A DNA stretch of 64,000 nt, taken from NCBI GenBank assembly GCA_018136815.1, contig CM030934.1, forward strand, positions 5,541,318 to 5,605,317, in the 5' to 3' direction. The DNA is from Isochrysis galbana. Its lineage: Eukaryota; Haptophyta; Isochrysidales; Isochrysidaceae. The notes beneath the pieces were generated by a model, which was given only the letters and a program-made list of their open reading frames with translations, had not been told where the DNA came from and ran no database searches. Position 1 is the first letter of the stretch; each line of letters opens with the position of its first letter. The translations under genes and the position numbers were made by a program. This document shows positions 31,199-42,625 of this stretch, one piece after another.

Positions 31199-34100
31199 AT
31201 GGTGAGAGAGAGGGGGAGAGAGACGGAGAGAGGGAGAGGGACAGAGAGGGAGAGTGGGGGGGGGGGGGGAAGGGGGCGGAGGAGGGAGCTGGGGAGAGGG
31301 GGAGAGGGTAAGGGACCGCAGGCACAAGCAGAAAAGCAATTCCAAGCGAGGGAGGGAGGGGAGGGGTTCTGAGCTGCGTAGGGAGAGGGAGAGCGAGAAC
31401 GGGCAGGAAGGGGAGCGGCGCGTAGCTGGTACGGTCAGAGTGAAATGGGAGCACGATAGGAAGATGGCTTGCACTCGCACCCCACCCCACCGCGTCTTGC
31501 GCATCACAGAAGAAGCTCTTCACCATCTCGCCCAAGAGCCACGGCAAAGGGCCCGTCACGCTCGCATGGCACCCGCAGGTGAGAGAGCGCGAAGGGAGCC
31601 GCACGCGCGCAGCCACGTCTCGGCCTGACTCCCTTTGATGAGCCGTCAACTTTCCGCCACCCTGACCCTTCTGGCTCTCGCAGGGCTCCTTCCTTGCCAC
31701 ATGCGGCGCCAATCGCATCGTCAACGTCTTCAATCGGCAGGGCGAGGAGCATGCCGAGATCCCACTGGAGGGGAGCGGACGCTGCACTGCGCTCGAGTGG
31801 GATAAGGATGGGGAAATGCTAGCGATGATGCAGGAGCGGTCCGCCGTGATCAAGCTCTGGGACGCCAACCAAAACGCTGAGTCATCCCTGGAGACGGGGC
31901 TCAAGGAGGAGCTCACCTTCATCCGTTGGTCAGCAGCTGGGCCGCAGCTCGCGATTGGCACTGCCAAGGGTGCGCGCCCCACCCATCAGCTCGTTGCCCG
32001 CCCGCCAACGTGTTCCCCACAACGCGCTACCCATGCGACCCGGCCGCCCGCCGATGCAGGCAACCTGCTTCTCTACAACAAGAAGACGCTCAAGAAGCAG
32101 TCCATCGCTGGCAAGCACGTCAAGACCATTACCTCCGGCGCATGGCACGAGGATACTTTGATTATGGCGTCGGCCGACCGGCAGGTACCACGCCGCAGCT
32201 TTGGCGCGACCCTCACCACCCTCCGCCACGTTGACCGCCCTATACCCCTACCCGTACCCCACCCCCACTTGCGCAGGTGACGCTCTCCAACCCGGACGGC
32301 GACACCATCTCACAGACGACACTCAAGGCAGAGGGCTCCAACTTGCAGGTGACTGGAAGCACAGAGGCAGGGCGCGAGCCAACTGTCTCAGTCGTTTCGG
32401 GCGGAACGGTCATTATTATGTTCCCCGTCGGCCAGCCGGCGAGCAGCACTGAGCTCAAGTTTGGCACACAATACGGCAAAATAGTGTCGTACCATGTGTT
32501 GGACGGCAACCATGTTGCTGTGGGCTTCGACAGCGGCCAGTTCGTGATGGCGGCGCCCTCGGGGGGCAAGACGCCCACAGAGATCTTCTCCGCAAAGCTC
32601 TTCAGCAATGGCCTCGCCTCGGTGGCCATCTCGCCGCAGATCCGGCGCGCGGCCGCTTGCAATGGACGACAGGTCAAGGTTGTCGACCTGGCAGACGAGC
32701 CGAAAGAGATGGAGGACGAGGGCATGTCGCTGATTGAGGAGGACGGCGAGCTGCAGTACGTCGCATGGACGCGCGACGGGCAGGTGCTCACGGTGGCGTC
32801 GTCTTCGGGCGCCGTGCACAGCTTTCTCGCGTGCCTGCCGCCGCTCGCCGTCGCCAACGGCACCAAGTACATGTACCTCACCTCGTTGCTCGAGCTTTCA
32901 GTATGCTCGGCAATACCCAATGCGTCGGCCGACGTGTCACGCCGTGTGCAGATCTCGATGGAGCCCACCTTCGCCGCGCTCGGGCCGACACACGTTGCGG
33001 TTGGAATGAACAACCACGTCTTCTTCCACTCTATCACAGACGCGGAGTGCGCGCTTGTGGGCGAGCGCGAGTACATGGGCACGGTAGACCAGGTGTTGCT
33101 GAACGCAGAGTTCGTTGCAATCCGCTCGGAGGGGCGCGTACACCTGCACGCACTCGGCGAGCCGAGTGGCTCGGCGACCAATGTTTTCCCGCCACCCGAG
33201 GAGGAGGCGGACGTGACCTGCATGGCCATGTCCAAAGACTTCCTGGTCTACGGTACCAGTCGCGGCACCATCACCTACATCTACCTGCCCGACTGCGTGC
33301 CCATAAATGAGTACCGGCATGAGGTCGGAGTCGCGCGCCTGTTCGCAAACGAGGTGGCGACGCGGCTCGTTTTTGTAGACGCTTCGGGCGCCGCCTTCAT
33401 CTTCAACCCGGTAGTCGACCAGCCCATCCCGATCCCCCGTTTTCCCTCCTCGGCCATCCGCGTGATGTGGGATCCGGCTGACTGGGGCGTCATCGTTGTG
33501 CACGACCCCAAGGCCTTCTCTGTCTATGTCTACTCGCCGCACCAGGTCGCCGATGGCGCTGCCGTGCGCGCAGTCGGGCAGACTAAGATGCAGGGCGGGC
33601 TAACGCCCATCATGACGTACAACGGTACCGTCATTTCGCAGGCGGACACCGGTGCTATCACCAAGCTGCCTCTTTCGACGCACGACGCCATCGTCAAGGT
33701 GGCGGCGAAGGGCGGCGCGGGGACTGAGACGCTCCGCCGCTGCTTCCATCAGAATCTCGAGCTGCTGCGCTTCGCGCGCGCGTGGGAGGTGGCCAAGCTG
33801 CTCGACGAGCGTGAGCTCTACCTAAAGCTCGGCAAGGCGGCCCTCCTCAGCCTTGATGTCGAGCTCGCGCGTCGCGCCTACCGCCAGCTAGGCGATGCGT
33901 GCATGGTGCTCGCCCTAAACCGGCTTGAGAACGTCGAGGACTCCAAGTTGCTCGCCGGTCATATTTCGCTCATCTTCGAAGACTACTCGCGCGCGCAGGA
34001 GCTCTTCCTTGGTTCGATGCGACCCGTGGCGGCCCTCGAAATGCGTCGAGACCTTCTGCACTGGGAGCAGGCCCTCAAGCTCGCCAAGACGCTTGCTCCC

Positions 34101-35873
34101 GAGCAGGTGCCCGCCATATCGTGCGAGTTCGCGCAGCAGCTTGAGTTCAAGGGCGAGTATGACCAGGCGTTCAACATGTACACTGCGGGGCTGCGCGCGG
34201 CGCAGGCAATGGCCTCGCGCTTCGATGCGCGCGCAGCCGACGCGCAGTTGATGCGCGCCTGCGCTATCGGCGTCGCGAAGATGACGCTGCGCGCGGGCGA
34301 CACCCACGAGGGTGTGCAGCTCGCACTACAAACAGGTGACCGCCAATGCATGCGCGACTGTGCCGACATCTTGGAGAACGTGCTCAAGCAGTCGCAGGAG
34401 GCGGCGCGGCTGTACATCGAGGCCGACGCACCGGAAAAGGCGGTCAAGATTTACATCCGCACCAAGAATTATGCAGCTGCCGAGCCGCTGATGGGCCGGA
34501 TCGAGACGCCCAAGCTACACGCCGAGTACGCAAAGGCCAAGGAAGGAGACCGCGCGTATGCCGAGGCGGCGACCGCGTACGAAAAAGCGAACGACACCGA
34601 CTCGGTGGTACGGCTGCTGCTTCACCACCTCGACAAGCCGCAGAAGGCCTTCTCTCTCGTGCGCGCCTCTAAGTCGTCGCAGGGTGCCCTGCTCGTCGCC
34701 AAGCACTGTATGAGTACCGGGGACACGCGCACAGCCATCGAGTTCTTCCTTCTCGCAAAACGGTCGGAGGACGCCTTCGATGTGGCCGCGAAGAACGAAC
34801 AAATGGACGCCTTCACCGCGTCGCTCGGCAGTAACGGCACTCCCGATGAGTATAAGAAAGTGGCGCAATACTACGAGGCCCGGCACGACTACTTGAAGGC
34901 AGGCGAGTTTTGGGCGCTCTTCCGCGACTTCCCTAAGGCCCTCCGCTTCTTCTTGCAGTGCGGCGAGCGCGCGCTCAACCCAGCGATCGAAGTGGTCGGC
35001 CGCGCACGCTCCGATGCGCTGACGCACCAGCTGATTGATTTTTTGATGGGCGAGACGGACGGTGTACCCAAGGAGCCTGTTTATATTTTCCGCCTGTATA
35101 TGGCGTTGGGCAACTATTCACAGGCCGCAAAGACGGCCATCATAATCGCGCGGCAAGAGCAGGAGCTCGGCAACTACCGCGTGGCGCACCAGATGCTCTT
35201 TGAGACATACAAGGAGCTCTCCGGCGCGCGAATTCGCGTGCCGCAGGAGCTCGCCCACAATCTCATGTTGCTGCACTCGTATGTGCTCGTCAAGCCGCTC
35301 ATTAAGATGAGCGACCACATGACTGCCGCGCGCCTACTCTGCCGAGTCGCGCGCAACATCTCGCGCTTCCCCTCGCACATCGTGCCCATCCTCACCTCGT
35401 GCGTCATCGAGTGCCACCGTGCCGGCCTCCGCGGCTCCGCGTTTGAGTACGCGACGACGCTCATGCGACCCGAGTATCGCGAGCAGCTTCAGGATAACTT
35501 CAAACGCAAGATCGAGGGCGTCGTGCGCAAGCCCGGCGACAAGATGGATGTAGAGGAGCCCGAGACACCGTCGCCTTTCGATCCCGCTGCCAAACTCCTC
35601 GAATCGGAGCTCGAGTGCCCCTCGACGCGGAATCCAATCCCGTATTGCATCGCCACAGGCCGACACGTCGTCGTCACTGACATGTGCCTTTGCCCCTCGT
35701 GTGGCTTCCCAGCCTCATTCGCAGTGTTCACACAACAGATAGAGAGCGAGCGCGTGTGTCAGATGTGCTTGCAGGAAGTGCAAGTCAAGGATATCATCAA
35801 GATGGACCCAGAGGACGCACGCGCGTGGTGTGTCAAAACAGTTGCCAAGGCGGCGGAGAAGGAAAAGAAGTAA
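31199..35873 (+). CDS. IFT144: Intraflagellar transport protein 144 (WDR19)
   Basis: Five exons, all in phase: 31199-31201 (ATG only), 31510-31578, 31684-31969, 32060-32184 and 32277-35873, giving 1359 aa (human about 1342). The N-terminal half forms two WD40 propellers (ALEWDKDGEMLA, IKLWDANQN, YLTSLLELSV, VGMNNH). The C-terminal half is TPR-like alpha-solenoid (LLAGHISLIFEDYSRAQELF, ALEMRRDLLHWEQALKLA, FRLYMALGNYSQAAKTAIII). The C-terminus has the family's cysteine pairs around IPYCIATGRHVVVTDMCLC and CQMCL. IFT144 is a core subunit of IFT-A, needed for retrograde transport and for entry of membrane proteins into the cilium, so this organism builds flagella. The ATG exon ends in a strong donor, ATG/GTGAGAG. 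The next acceptor CACAG/AAGAAG gives the expected MKKLF start. Confidence 0.95.
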
Positions 35874-37133
35874 ACGACGGGCGCTAGGGTCGAGTCCCAT
35901 GGGCCTGTCTCTTGGTTGCACGCGTTTGCTAAGAGAGCTGCATTTCATGAGTATCGTGTATCTAAAAAAAATCTTCTTAAAAATCTCCGCTACGTGTGCG
36001 GCATGAGGCAGTGTGCTCGTGGACCTCCCTACTACCCAACCTTAACCCCTAACAACCCCCTTCCCCTTCCCCAGTTCCCTCTTTAGCGGAGAAGCTTGTT
36101 GCGGGTAAGGAAGGGGCCTTGTACACTTGCCTCTTCCTATACACCCCGACTAGGTTCCCCGCGCGACTCCCCTCGTCCGTCGCGCCCCGATTCCCTCCCC
36201 CTCGCGCTATCTCGTTCGGCCCCCTCCCCCCGCGAAAGCCCTTTCCCTTCTCCTCCCTCCCCCCTTTCCCCCGAGTGCTCCCTTGAGTTTCCGCCCCCTT
36301 TCCCGTCTATTATTTTCCCGCGCCCCCCCCCCCCCCCCCCCACGCGTGACGTTTTCCCCCGGTGTCCTCCAAACGCTCTGCGCCATCGCCCGATCGCCCC
36401 TCGTGCTCCTCCCGTCTGCTCTTGCCCTCGCCCTCGTGCCACAGTGCCTCGTGATGACTGAGAGTGCGCCCGCGCCGTCCGACCTGTCCCCGCGTGCTCC
36501 TCCAGTCCCTCTTCGCCCACCCTCCATGCCCCACGTGGATCAAACCTCTCATGTTATGTCTCAACTCTCTCTCTCACCAGACCACCCCACAGCCACAGCT
36601 ACATTCAGCTCACCACATGGTCTCGAGAAATAAAAGACTGCGCCTCGAGATACCTGATACCTGCCACAGTGGTTCCCTTAGGCGTCTTGAGTCTCTCTCT
36701 CCTCATCTTCCTCCTGTCGCCAGCCGCCCCTCTCCGCCCATTTGCTAACGTAAACAGGTCTCGTTTCTCACCACACTCCATCATCGGGGGGGGTGCAAAT
36801 CCCCCCCTCTCCCTCGCTTCGCTCTCTTCCACCTCTCTCCCTGCGGCGCGTCGCCATGCGGCGCGCCACGGCCTGCTCTCAGAGGTCCTTCAGGGGCACC
36901 CAGGGGGCCAACAAGGGCAGCTCAGGGGGCAGTGGAGGCTGGGGCTCAGTCCCTGGCCCCCCCTGCCTCTCCCTCGCTCGCCTCGCTGGCCCTGGGTGCC
37001 GCCCAGAGGCCCATGTCTGCCTGTCGACCAGGGGGGGGGGGGGAGTCAGTACGAGAGCAGCCCCATCGGCCCTCCCTCCCACCAAAAAAGGTAGGAAACC
37101 CCAGCAACGCACTCCCCCTCCCCGCTCTCTCAG
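35874..37133. other. Intergenic; diverged inverted repeat and C-run
   Basis: 35962-36045 is an inverted copy of 7345-7427. A C run lies at 36322-36341. The stretch 36855-37080 could hold upstream sequence of the b561 gene, but no family signal was seen. Confidence 0.5.
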
Positions 37134-37493
37134 GGAAGCGGGCTTGCGGTGGCCGCCGCCGGCGTCGCGCTCGCCGTCGCGTCGGTGCCCCGAGGGCGCC
37201 ACTTCTCGCACCCCCATCACACGCTCGGGATCGTCGCCTTCGCCCTCGCCCTGCTGCAGCCGCTCAACGCGCTCGTGCGCGGCACGCCCGCCGCCCGCAC
37301 CACACGCCGCGCCGTGTGGCGGGTCGCGCACAAGGGGACGGGCTACGCCGTGCTCGGCGTGGGCGTCTACCAGGCCCTCTCGGGGCGCGCCCTCATGCCG
37401 AGCCAAGGCGACACCGTTCTCGTCGCGTACGTGGTGCTCCTGGGCCTGGGCCTCTCCTTCGGGGTGCTCGCGGGGGGGCTCATGGTAGGGTGA
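37134..37493 (+). CDS. Cytochrome b561-like C-terminal exon, 5' part not found
   Basis: The frame opens after acceptor CTCTCAG (ending 37133) and runs 119 codons to TGA. It reads ASVPRGRHFSHPHHTLGIVA, then LLQPLNALVRG, then VWRVAHKGTGYAVLGVGVYQ, followed by a last hydrophobic helix. This matches the second half of the cytochrome b561/ferric-reductase core. The two His-bearing helices (HHTLG and AHKGTG) supply one axial ligand to each of the two b hemes. The partner histidines should lie in an upstream exon with an HG-type helix. I could not find it in the preceding 1.2 kb, so it is remote or lost. Such proteins move electrons across a membrane from ascorbate or a cytosolic donor. Confidence 0.6.
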   Translation, partial: GSGLAVAAAGVALAVASVPRGRHFSHPHHTLGIVAFALALLQPLNALVRGTPAARTTRRAVWRVAHKGTGYAVLGVGVYQALSGRALMPSQGDTVLVAYVVLLGLGLSFGVLAGGLMVG

Positions 37494-37639
37494 GAGTCCC
37501 TACGGGAGGGGAAGAAACCTTGAGGGAGAGGAGACCAAATGAAGGCAAGCCGCCTTGCCATCACAGCCCTCCTCACACTCGCCCTCGCCTCTCGCCGCTC
37601 GTTCGATGTCGCTCTCGCCGCCGTCCTCGCCCTCACTCA

Positions 37640-37780
37640 AGCCCGCCTGCCCGCCTTCCTCTGCTGACGGGCTTCAGCCCGTCAGCACCTCCGAAGTGGT
37701 CTCCCTCGCCGCGCCTGCCGCCGGCTTTGCCCCTTCCTCATTGACCTCAGGCCCTATGGGCCAGCCCAATTCGTCATAAG
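37640..37780 (+). repeat. Dispersed repeat with conserved frame and hairpin, copy 2
   Basis: Encodes ACPPSSADGLQPVS, SEVVSLAAP and SGPMGQPNSS, near-identical to the minus-strand copy at 10985-11140. The hairpin CTGACGGGC/GCCCGTCAG is at 37664-37685. Confidence 0.6.
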
Positions 37781-38833
37781 TATAAACTTAGTTGTCACTC
37801 AAGGCGTGCAGATTCGGATTCTCCCTGGGCTCAAATTCTGGTCCGCCGATTTTCGTCTCGAAATTCGAAGATTTGAGTTTTATTTTCACCGTCACGGTAA
37901 TTGTCCACGCGTTTAAGGTAAGAAATGCAGGTAACAGAACTGGGCCCCCTCTCTGCATCCCCCCCCCCCCCTCTCTGCATTCCCTCCCTCCCCCTCTGCA
38001 GTCCCCCCCCCCTGCAGTTCTCACCCACCTTGGGCCCGGTTCAGGTGGTGGGTTCCAGGAGTGCCTTTTATTTTTTGTGTTTTGGCCTCTCTCTCTCCCT
38101 GGCGGCCTGCCTTCTTTCGCGTTCGTGGCGGCTTCCTCCCATTCTTCGTTTTCCGTCCCGTGATCGGCGAAGTCGCGCCGGGGCCGGGGCCGGGGCGTCG
38201 TGTCATTTCTTCGCGTGTTTTTAGGTCTCTGTGTGCGTCGTTTGCCGTTTGTTCGGGCTATTTGTCCTTTGCTTCAGCCGGTGTGGTTCGCACTAGGGAG
38301 AGAGAGGGGGGGAGTCTCGCAGAGCGACCGCTGAGCGCAGAGCGTGAACGCAAAGTCGTGTCGTCGTGTCCGGTTCTTACTTTTAAACAAGCCAACATTT
38401 TTGATTTTTTGGGTCGTGACAGCAAGCAATCGATATTCGAATCGTGAATTTCGAGACCAAACTCTTGGCTTGAGACCATGGGGAATCCGAATCTGTGTGT
38501 CTTGTGTGCGCCACAGTAGCAACAAGCAACGAGGGGAACTGTGGGTGATGCGCGTGGTACCTCACACGAATATTCGTGCCTACAACCTTCAGATGGCCAG
38601 GAATACAATAGACCCACGCACCCAGGGCACCACGCCGTCGCTTAGCAGCTCGGCATGAGCTCTCAGTATGCTATCCAACTCATGGCTCATTGCACATCAT
38701 AGCAGCTCAACGTGATGCAGACCAGAGGAACAAATCAGAACCAACACTGTGCGCCCCCGAAAAAGAGCGGTGGCCTAGGCCTAGAATTCTATAAAGTCGG
38801 ATGGTGGTAACCAACTAGTTGGAATGTCAGCCC
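37781..38833. other. Intergenic
   Basis: C-rich and CT-rich at 37955-38020. The stretch 38565-38610 matches 18460-18505 (CACGAATATTC then CCTACAGCCTTCAGATGG), a short dispersed repeat. No gene recognised. Confidence 0.5.
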
Positions 38834-39822
38834 CTATTGATGTTGACCGCCCCCCCCCTGCTGTAGGACAAGACTAGCCATCAGCGAAGATGCCTCAACC
38901 AGACGCCCTTGCTCTTCCAAGTGAGCCACCTGAGCCATCAAATCCTCGATTTCGCCCTCGCCCCTGCATGAATTTTCCTTGTCGCCACTAGAAGCAAAAC
39001 GCCGAGCCTGGTCAATCTGGAGCGTCAGGCCAGAATCAGAAGCACCGACAGCATGCGACATGCAACTTTCTGAGGTAACGGGTGCAGGCGTGGCTATAGC
39101 GCCTGAACTCAGCTGGGAAGAAGACTGTACACCTGCTTGCCGCATTGCCTCTTCAATGTCACCGCTTCTTGCAGTGTTTGCGTACACATGGCTGACATGG
39201 ACTGTCCCGTTCGAAGCGGGACGAGCCGCGTTGACCTGGCTGTTCTCATCGGGGAAGACGGTGGCAGCAGCAGCTGCACCCGTCGAAGCAGCAGTACTCA
39301 TTGTGGTCCCAGCCTCTCTTGTGACATTAGCAACAGGCTGCGCTGGCGCTGCAGGCCTCCGTGTTGGCGGAAGGTCAGGAGAAATATATGGTGCCCTCAT
39401 GCTCGCTGGCATCTCCAAGGGCAAGTCTTCGTCCTCTAGGATGAGACGCTGGCGGCTGAGAGTGGGGTGGGTGATACACGATGTCATGGCTGCTCAGCTA
39501 CCCCTTGGCATACGTCCCATCACCGTCACTCTTGTAAAAAACTCGCCGTCGCTTACCTTCCGCCTTCCCCCTCTCCCTTGTCCCACTCTTCCTTCCCTTC
39601 CAACCCCCCCCCCCCTCTCCCCCCTCTCCCCCCCCCGCTTCCCTCCGATCCTGCAGCATACTTGACTCCCTCCTCCTCCTCCTCGAGGACGCCGACGCCG
39701 CAGATGGAGCCAAGGCGACGCAGCAGCTGCTGCTTGGACGGCGCGAGCTCAGTCATGCTCGGAGCGCGCGCCACCCCGTCCTGCAGCAGCTCGCGAAGCC
39801 GAGCGAGCGAGAGGCCCTCCAT
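38834..39822 (-). CDS. Unknown protein, two exons
   Basis: Exon 1 (39822-39662) begins MEGLSLARLRELLQDGVARA and ends in an EEEEEGV stretch. Exon 2 (39455-38834) continues RQRLILEDEDLPLEMP. Donor GTATGC and acceptor CTCTCAG join with phase 2, completing an Asn codon, giving about 260 aa. The middle is Ala/Pro/Thr-rich and disordered. The C-terminus IEDLMAQVAHLEEQGRLVEA is a probable coiled coil, followed by QQGGGGQHQ. No family recognised. Consistent phase and contrast in composition across the junction argue for a real gene. Function unknown. Confidence 0.55.
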
Positions 39823-41460
39823 CTCCCCTCCCCGCTCTTGGTGTCCACCCAGCAGGCGCGCGGGAGAGCAAAACGAGACGCGAGAGACGAGAGAGAGAGA
39901 CCTCAACTCAAAATGTTGTAAAGTTCACATGATGAATGTAACACTCGAGTGGTACTGAAATCTGATTTACCAATTGAGTAGAGCTCTACTACAATTCCCA
40001 CACGCTAGAAGCTAGGGCTCTCCCCTTCTACTCTAGACTCTAATGTATCCGGGTATCCGGGTACAGTAGGGGCGCACCATTAAGAAAACAGAGAATTTTG
40101 TCCTCTATATTTTCCTTTGCGCTCGGCCGCGAGACTGTACGAGTTTCTTGCGCGGTTTGCGGTTTGCCGAGAGCTACAATATGTACAGAGGTTTCTTAGT
40201 TCTTAGCGTGCTGCTTTCTTGTTCTTGTGATGGTGATGGTGATGGTGACCGGCGCTCGTTGTCCCCTAGTTTCTTGCTACGGCGGCGCCTCTCAGCATCA
40301 CCTTTCCACCTCCTCTCTTCCTCTTCCTCGCTGTCTGATGAGCTTACGTTGTACGTTGCGAAGAACTATGTTTTTGCCATTTTTGCAGTTAAAACTTAAA
40401 ACAAGGGCGAGCGTGAAGATGAGTGACGAGTGACGAGTAGTGAGTAGTGATCGCCGATCGCCCCCGGGGAATGATTGATGATTGTGAGGACGTCTGGTTG
40501 GGCGCGCGGGGGGGGGGGGTATGATAGAGATTTGCAGAGTTTCGGTCAACACCCAGATTTTCTCTTCTCTCGTCTCTCCTCTCCTCTTCATCTTCTCTCT
40601 TCTCATCCTCTCTCTTCTCTCTTTCACGTTCTTACCTTCTTACACCCCTTGGGTCTCGTTGTCTCGTTGGAGAGGGACTTTTTGGACGTTCTCAACACCC
40701 ACATCTTCCTGCTTCAGTAATCAGTAATGCAGGTATAGGTGTACACCTCATCTTATTACGTGATTACGTGTACACCTCATATTATTCTACTAGTATTATT
40801 TTCTGGATCCACCACCTCTTCTCATGGCGTACTCATGGGCTTACCATAAGCTTATCTCTTTCATCTGTCCCTTGGCCCTCTTCTCCCCACCCCCACCCCC
40901 CGCTAGGGGTAGGCCAAAATATCCAGTAAAATCTACCCAAATGTGCATTTGGGATATCTAGTTTATATCCGGGCTACTCGCCCAAATATCCAGCAAAATA
41001 TCCAATGGATATCGATTGGATATTCGCCGATCGCCGAGACCCACAAGCAAGCTCGGCGGCGTGATGGGGAGGGGGTTTGGGGTATGGGGGGTATATACTT
41101 TGTGGCCCCACACATCGCTCTATCTATGAATGATGTGTGTCGTATGTCACATGCATTCATTTAGTATAGTGCGTGGCGGGCTCACAATCACCATACGTAC
41201 GACATACGACATACATACTTCTTACGCACACGCGCCCTTGCGCTTATTGCGATTGTATCGCAACATCACCGACGCCTCCACCTGATCAGCCAACGAATTA
41301 GCACGATCTGCACTCTGCACCAAACATGCATTGCAGCAAACTGAACACACGGTCAGAATCGCCATGAAGCGTGCCGTTGCCCATGGCCATAATCTTGCAG
41401 ACGCCGATGGCCTTTTGCATCACTCGCATACCCACCTCGAGGAGGTGGAGGGACTCAGCC
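39823..41460. other. Intergenic; ATATCC-rich segment
   Basis: 40915-41030 is dense in ATATCC/GGATAT and resembles the interior of the 50562-51328 element. A G run lies at 40508-40520. No gene recognised. Confidence 0.5.
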
Positions 41461-42625
41461 TGTCGCATTCGCGAGCCTCTGCAGGCTATTTCGCTATTTT
41501 CCGCTCTACCGTTATAACCGCGATGGTAAATCATCAATCTTCGTTCTTATGTCTATCTCTACGTCTACGACGTCTCCACGCTTCTATCAATCACTACACT
41601 TCATTCAATGTTGGTCTACCATTATACCCACGTGACCAAGCAGCTTCTACAGGCTTCTTTCTACTCGGAATATGAATATGCTCTAGCTCTGGACTAATCA
41701 CCCAGGCATGGAGATCAAGGGAGTAGTAAGCACGTGTCGATGATGACCAAGGAAGTAGCGAGCATCTTGCTTGCTAAAGTACACCCTCAAGAACCTCAAG
41801 CATCTAGACTTTGTAAGTCTAACACCTCTGTAAGCTTCTAGACTTTTTAAGTCTACCAGCTACTCCATGGCTAAGCTACGAAAAGCTATAGGTAAAGTGC
41901 ACGCCGCTGTGCTCGCGTTGAGACGCTATTCGCCGATGAATCTTGTAGGATCTTCACTAAGCATGGATGAATCCCTTTCGCGCCTTTTCTGTGTGCAATC
42001 CTTCTCTAGGACGACGAGTTCTCTTCTGGCCAATTGGTTCCTTCTTTGCTCTCTCTGTTGACCCACCGTGGCTTTCGCTCCCGTGTTTATTACGTGTTGC
42101 CCTTGTTTATGTTAGAAAGTGGTGTGGCGTGTCTTCGTACACACCCAGCAGCCGTCGCAGCGCTCTGCGATCGAAGCCATGCCGTGACCCCTCGTACCCT
42201 TGAGCCCCTACTGCCTTGTGTGTGGTCTCTCGCTAGTAATCACCCACTAGAGATTGACTCAATCTGTTCCTATGGACCCATCACCACCCTCTGCACCGCA
42301 AAATTCGCCCTCGCCGCCGCGCGCGGACCCCGTCACCACTGCACCCGTGCCCAAGCCTTCCCAAGTATCTTCACCCGCTACCCAAGTCGATAGGCCCCTA
42401 GTACTCGATGTCGATGCCTGGGAATGTCTCCTAGCTAGGGTAACATCATCGCTCGATCGATCTCTCGTTTCGATAACGCTACTCCGCAGTCCGATATTTT
42501 GATTACGAATGCATCCGATTCTTGAAGTCTCCGATCCTCCGATATCCGATCTCCGATCTCCGATATTCTGTGCCAAATGGCTCGGAACTCGCGTAACTGT
42601 TCGAATCCCCAATGGAATTCAAAAG
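41461..42625 (+). mobile_element. LTR-retroelement fragment, copy 2
   Basis: Block A (41461-42395) is nearly identical to 900-1833, with small indels, for example a 6-base CTATTT insertion and loss of one CGACGA unit. It is followed at once by block B (42397-42625), which in copy 1 lies upstream of block A. So this copy is LTR-like block, deletion of the interior, then the 3' internal segment. Confidence 0.6.

Noticed and set aside
34515-35027. Minus-strand frames inside the IFT144 last exon
   Set aside because: Shadows of a secure coding exon.
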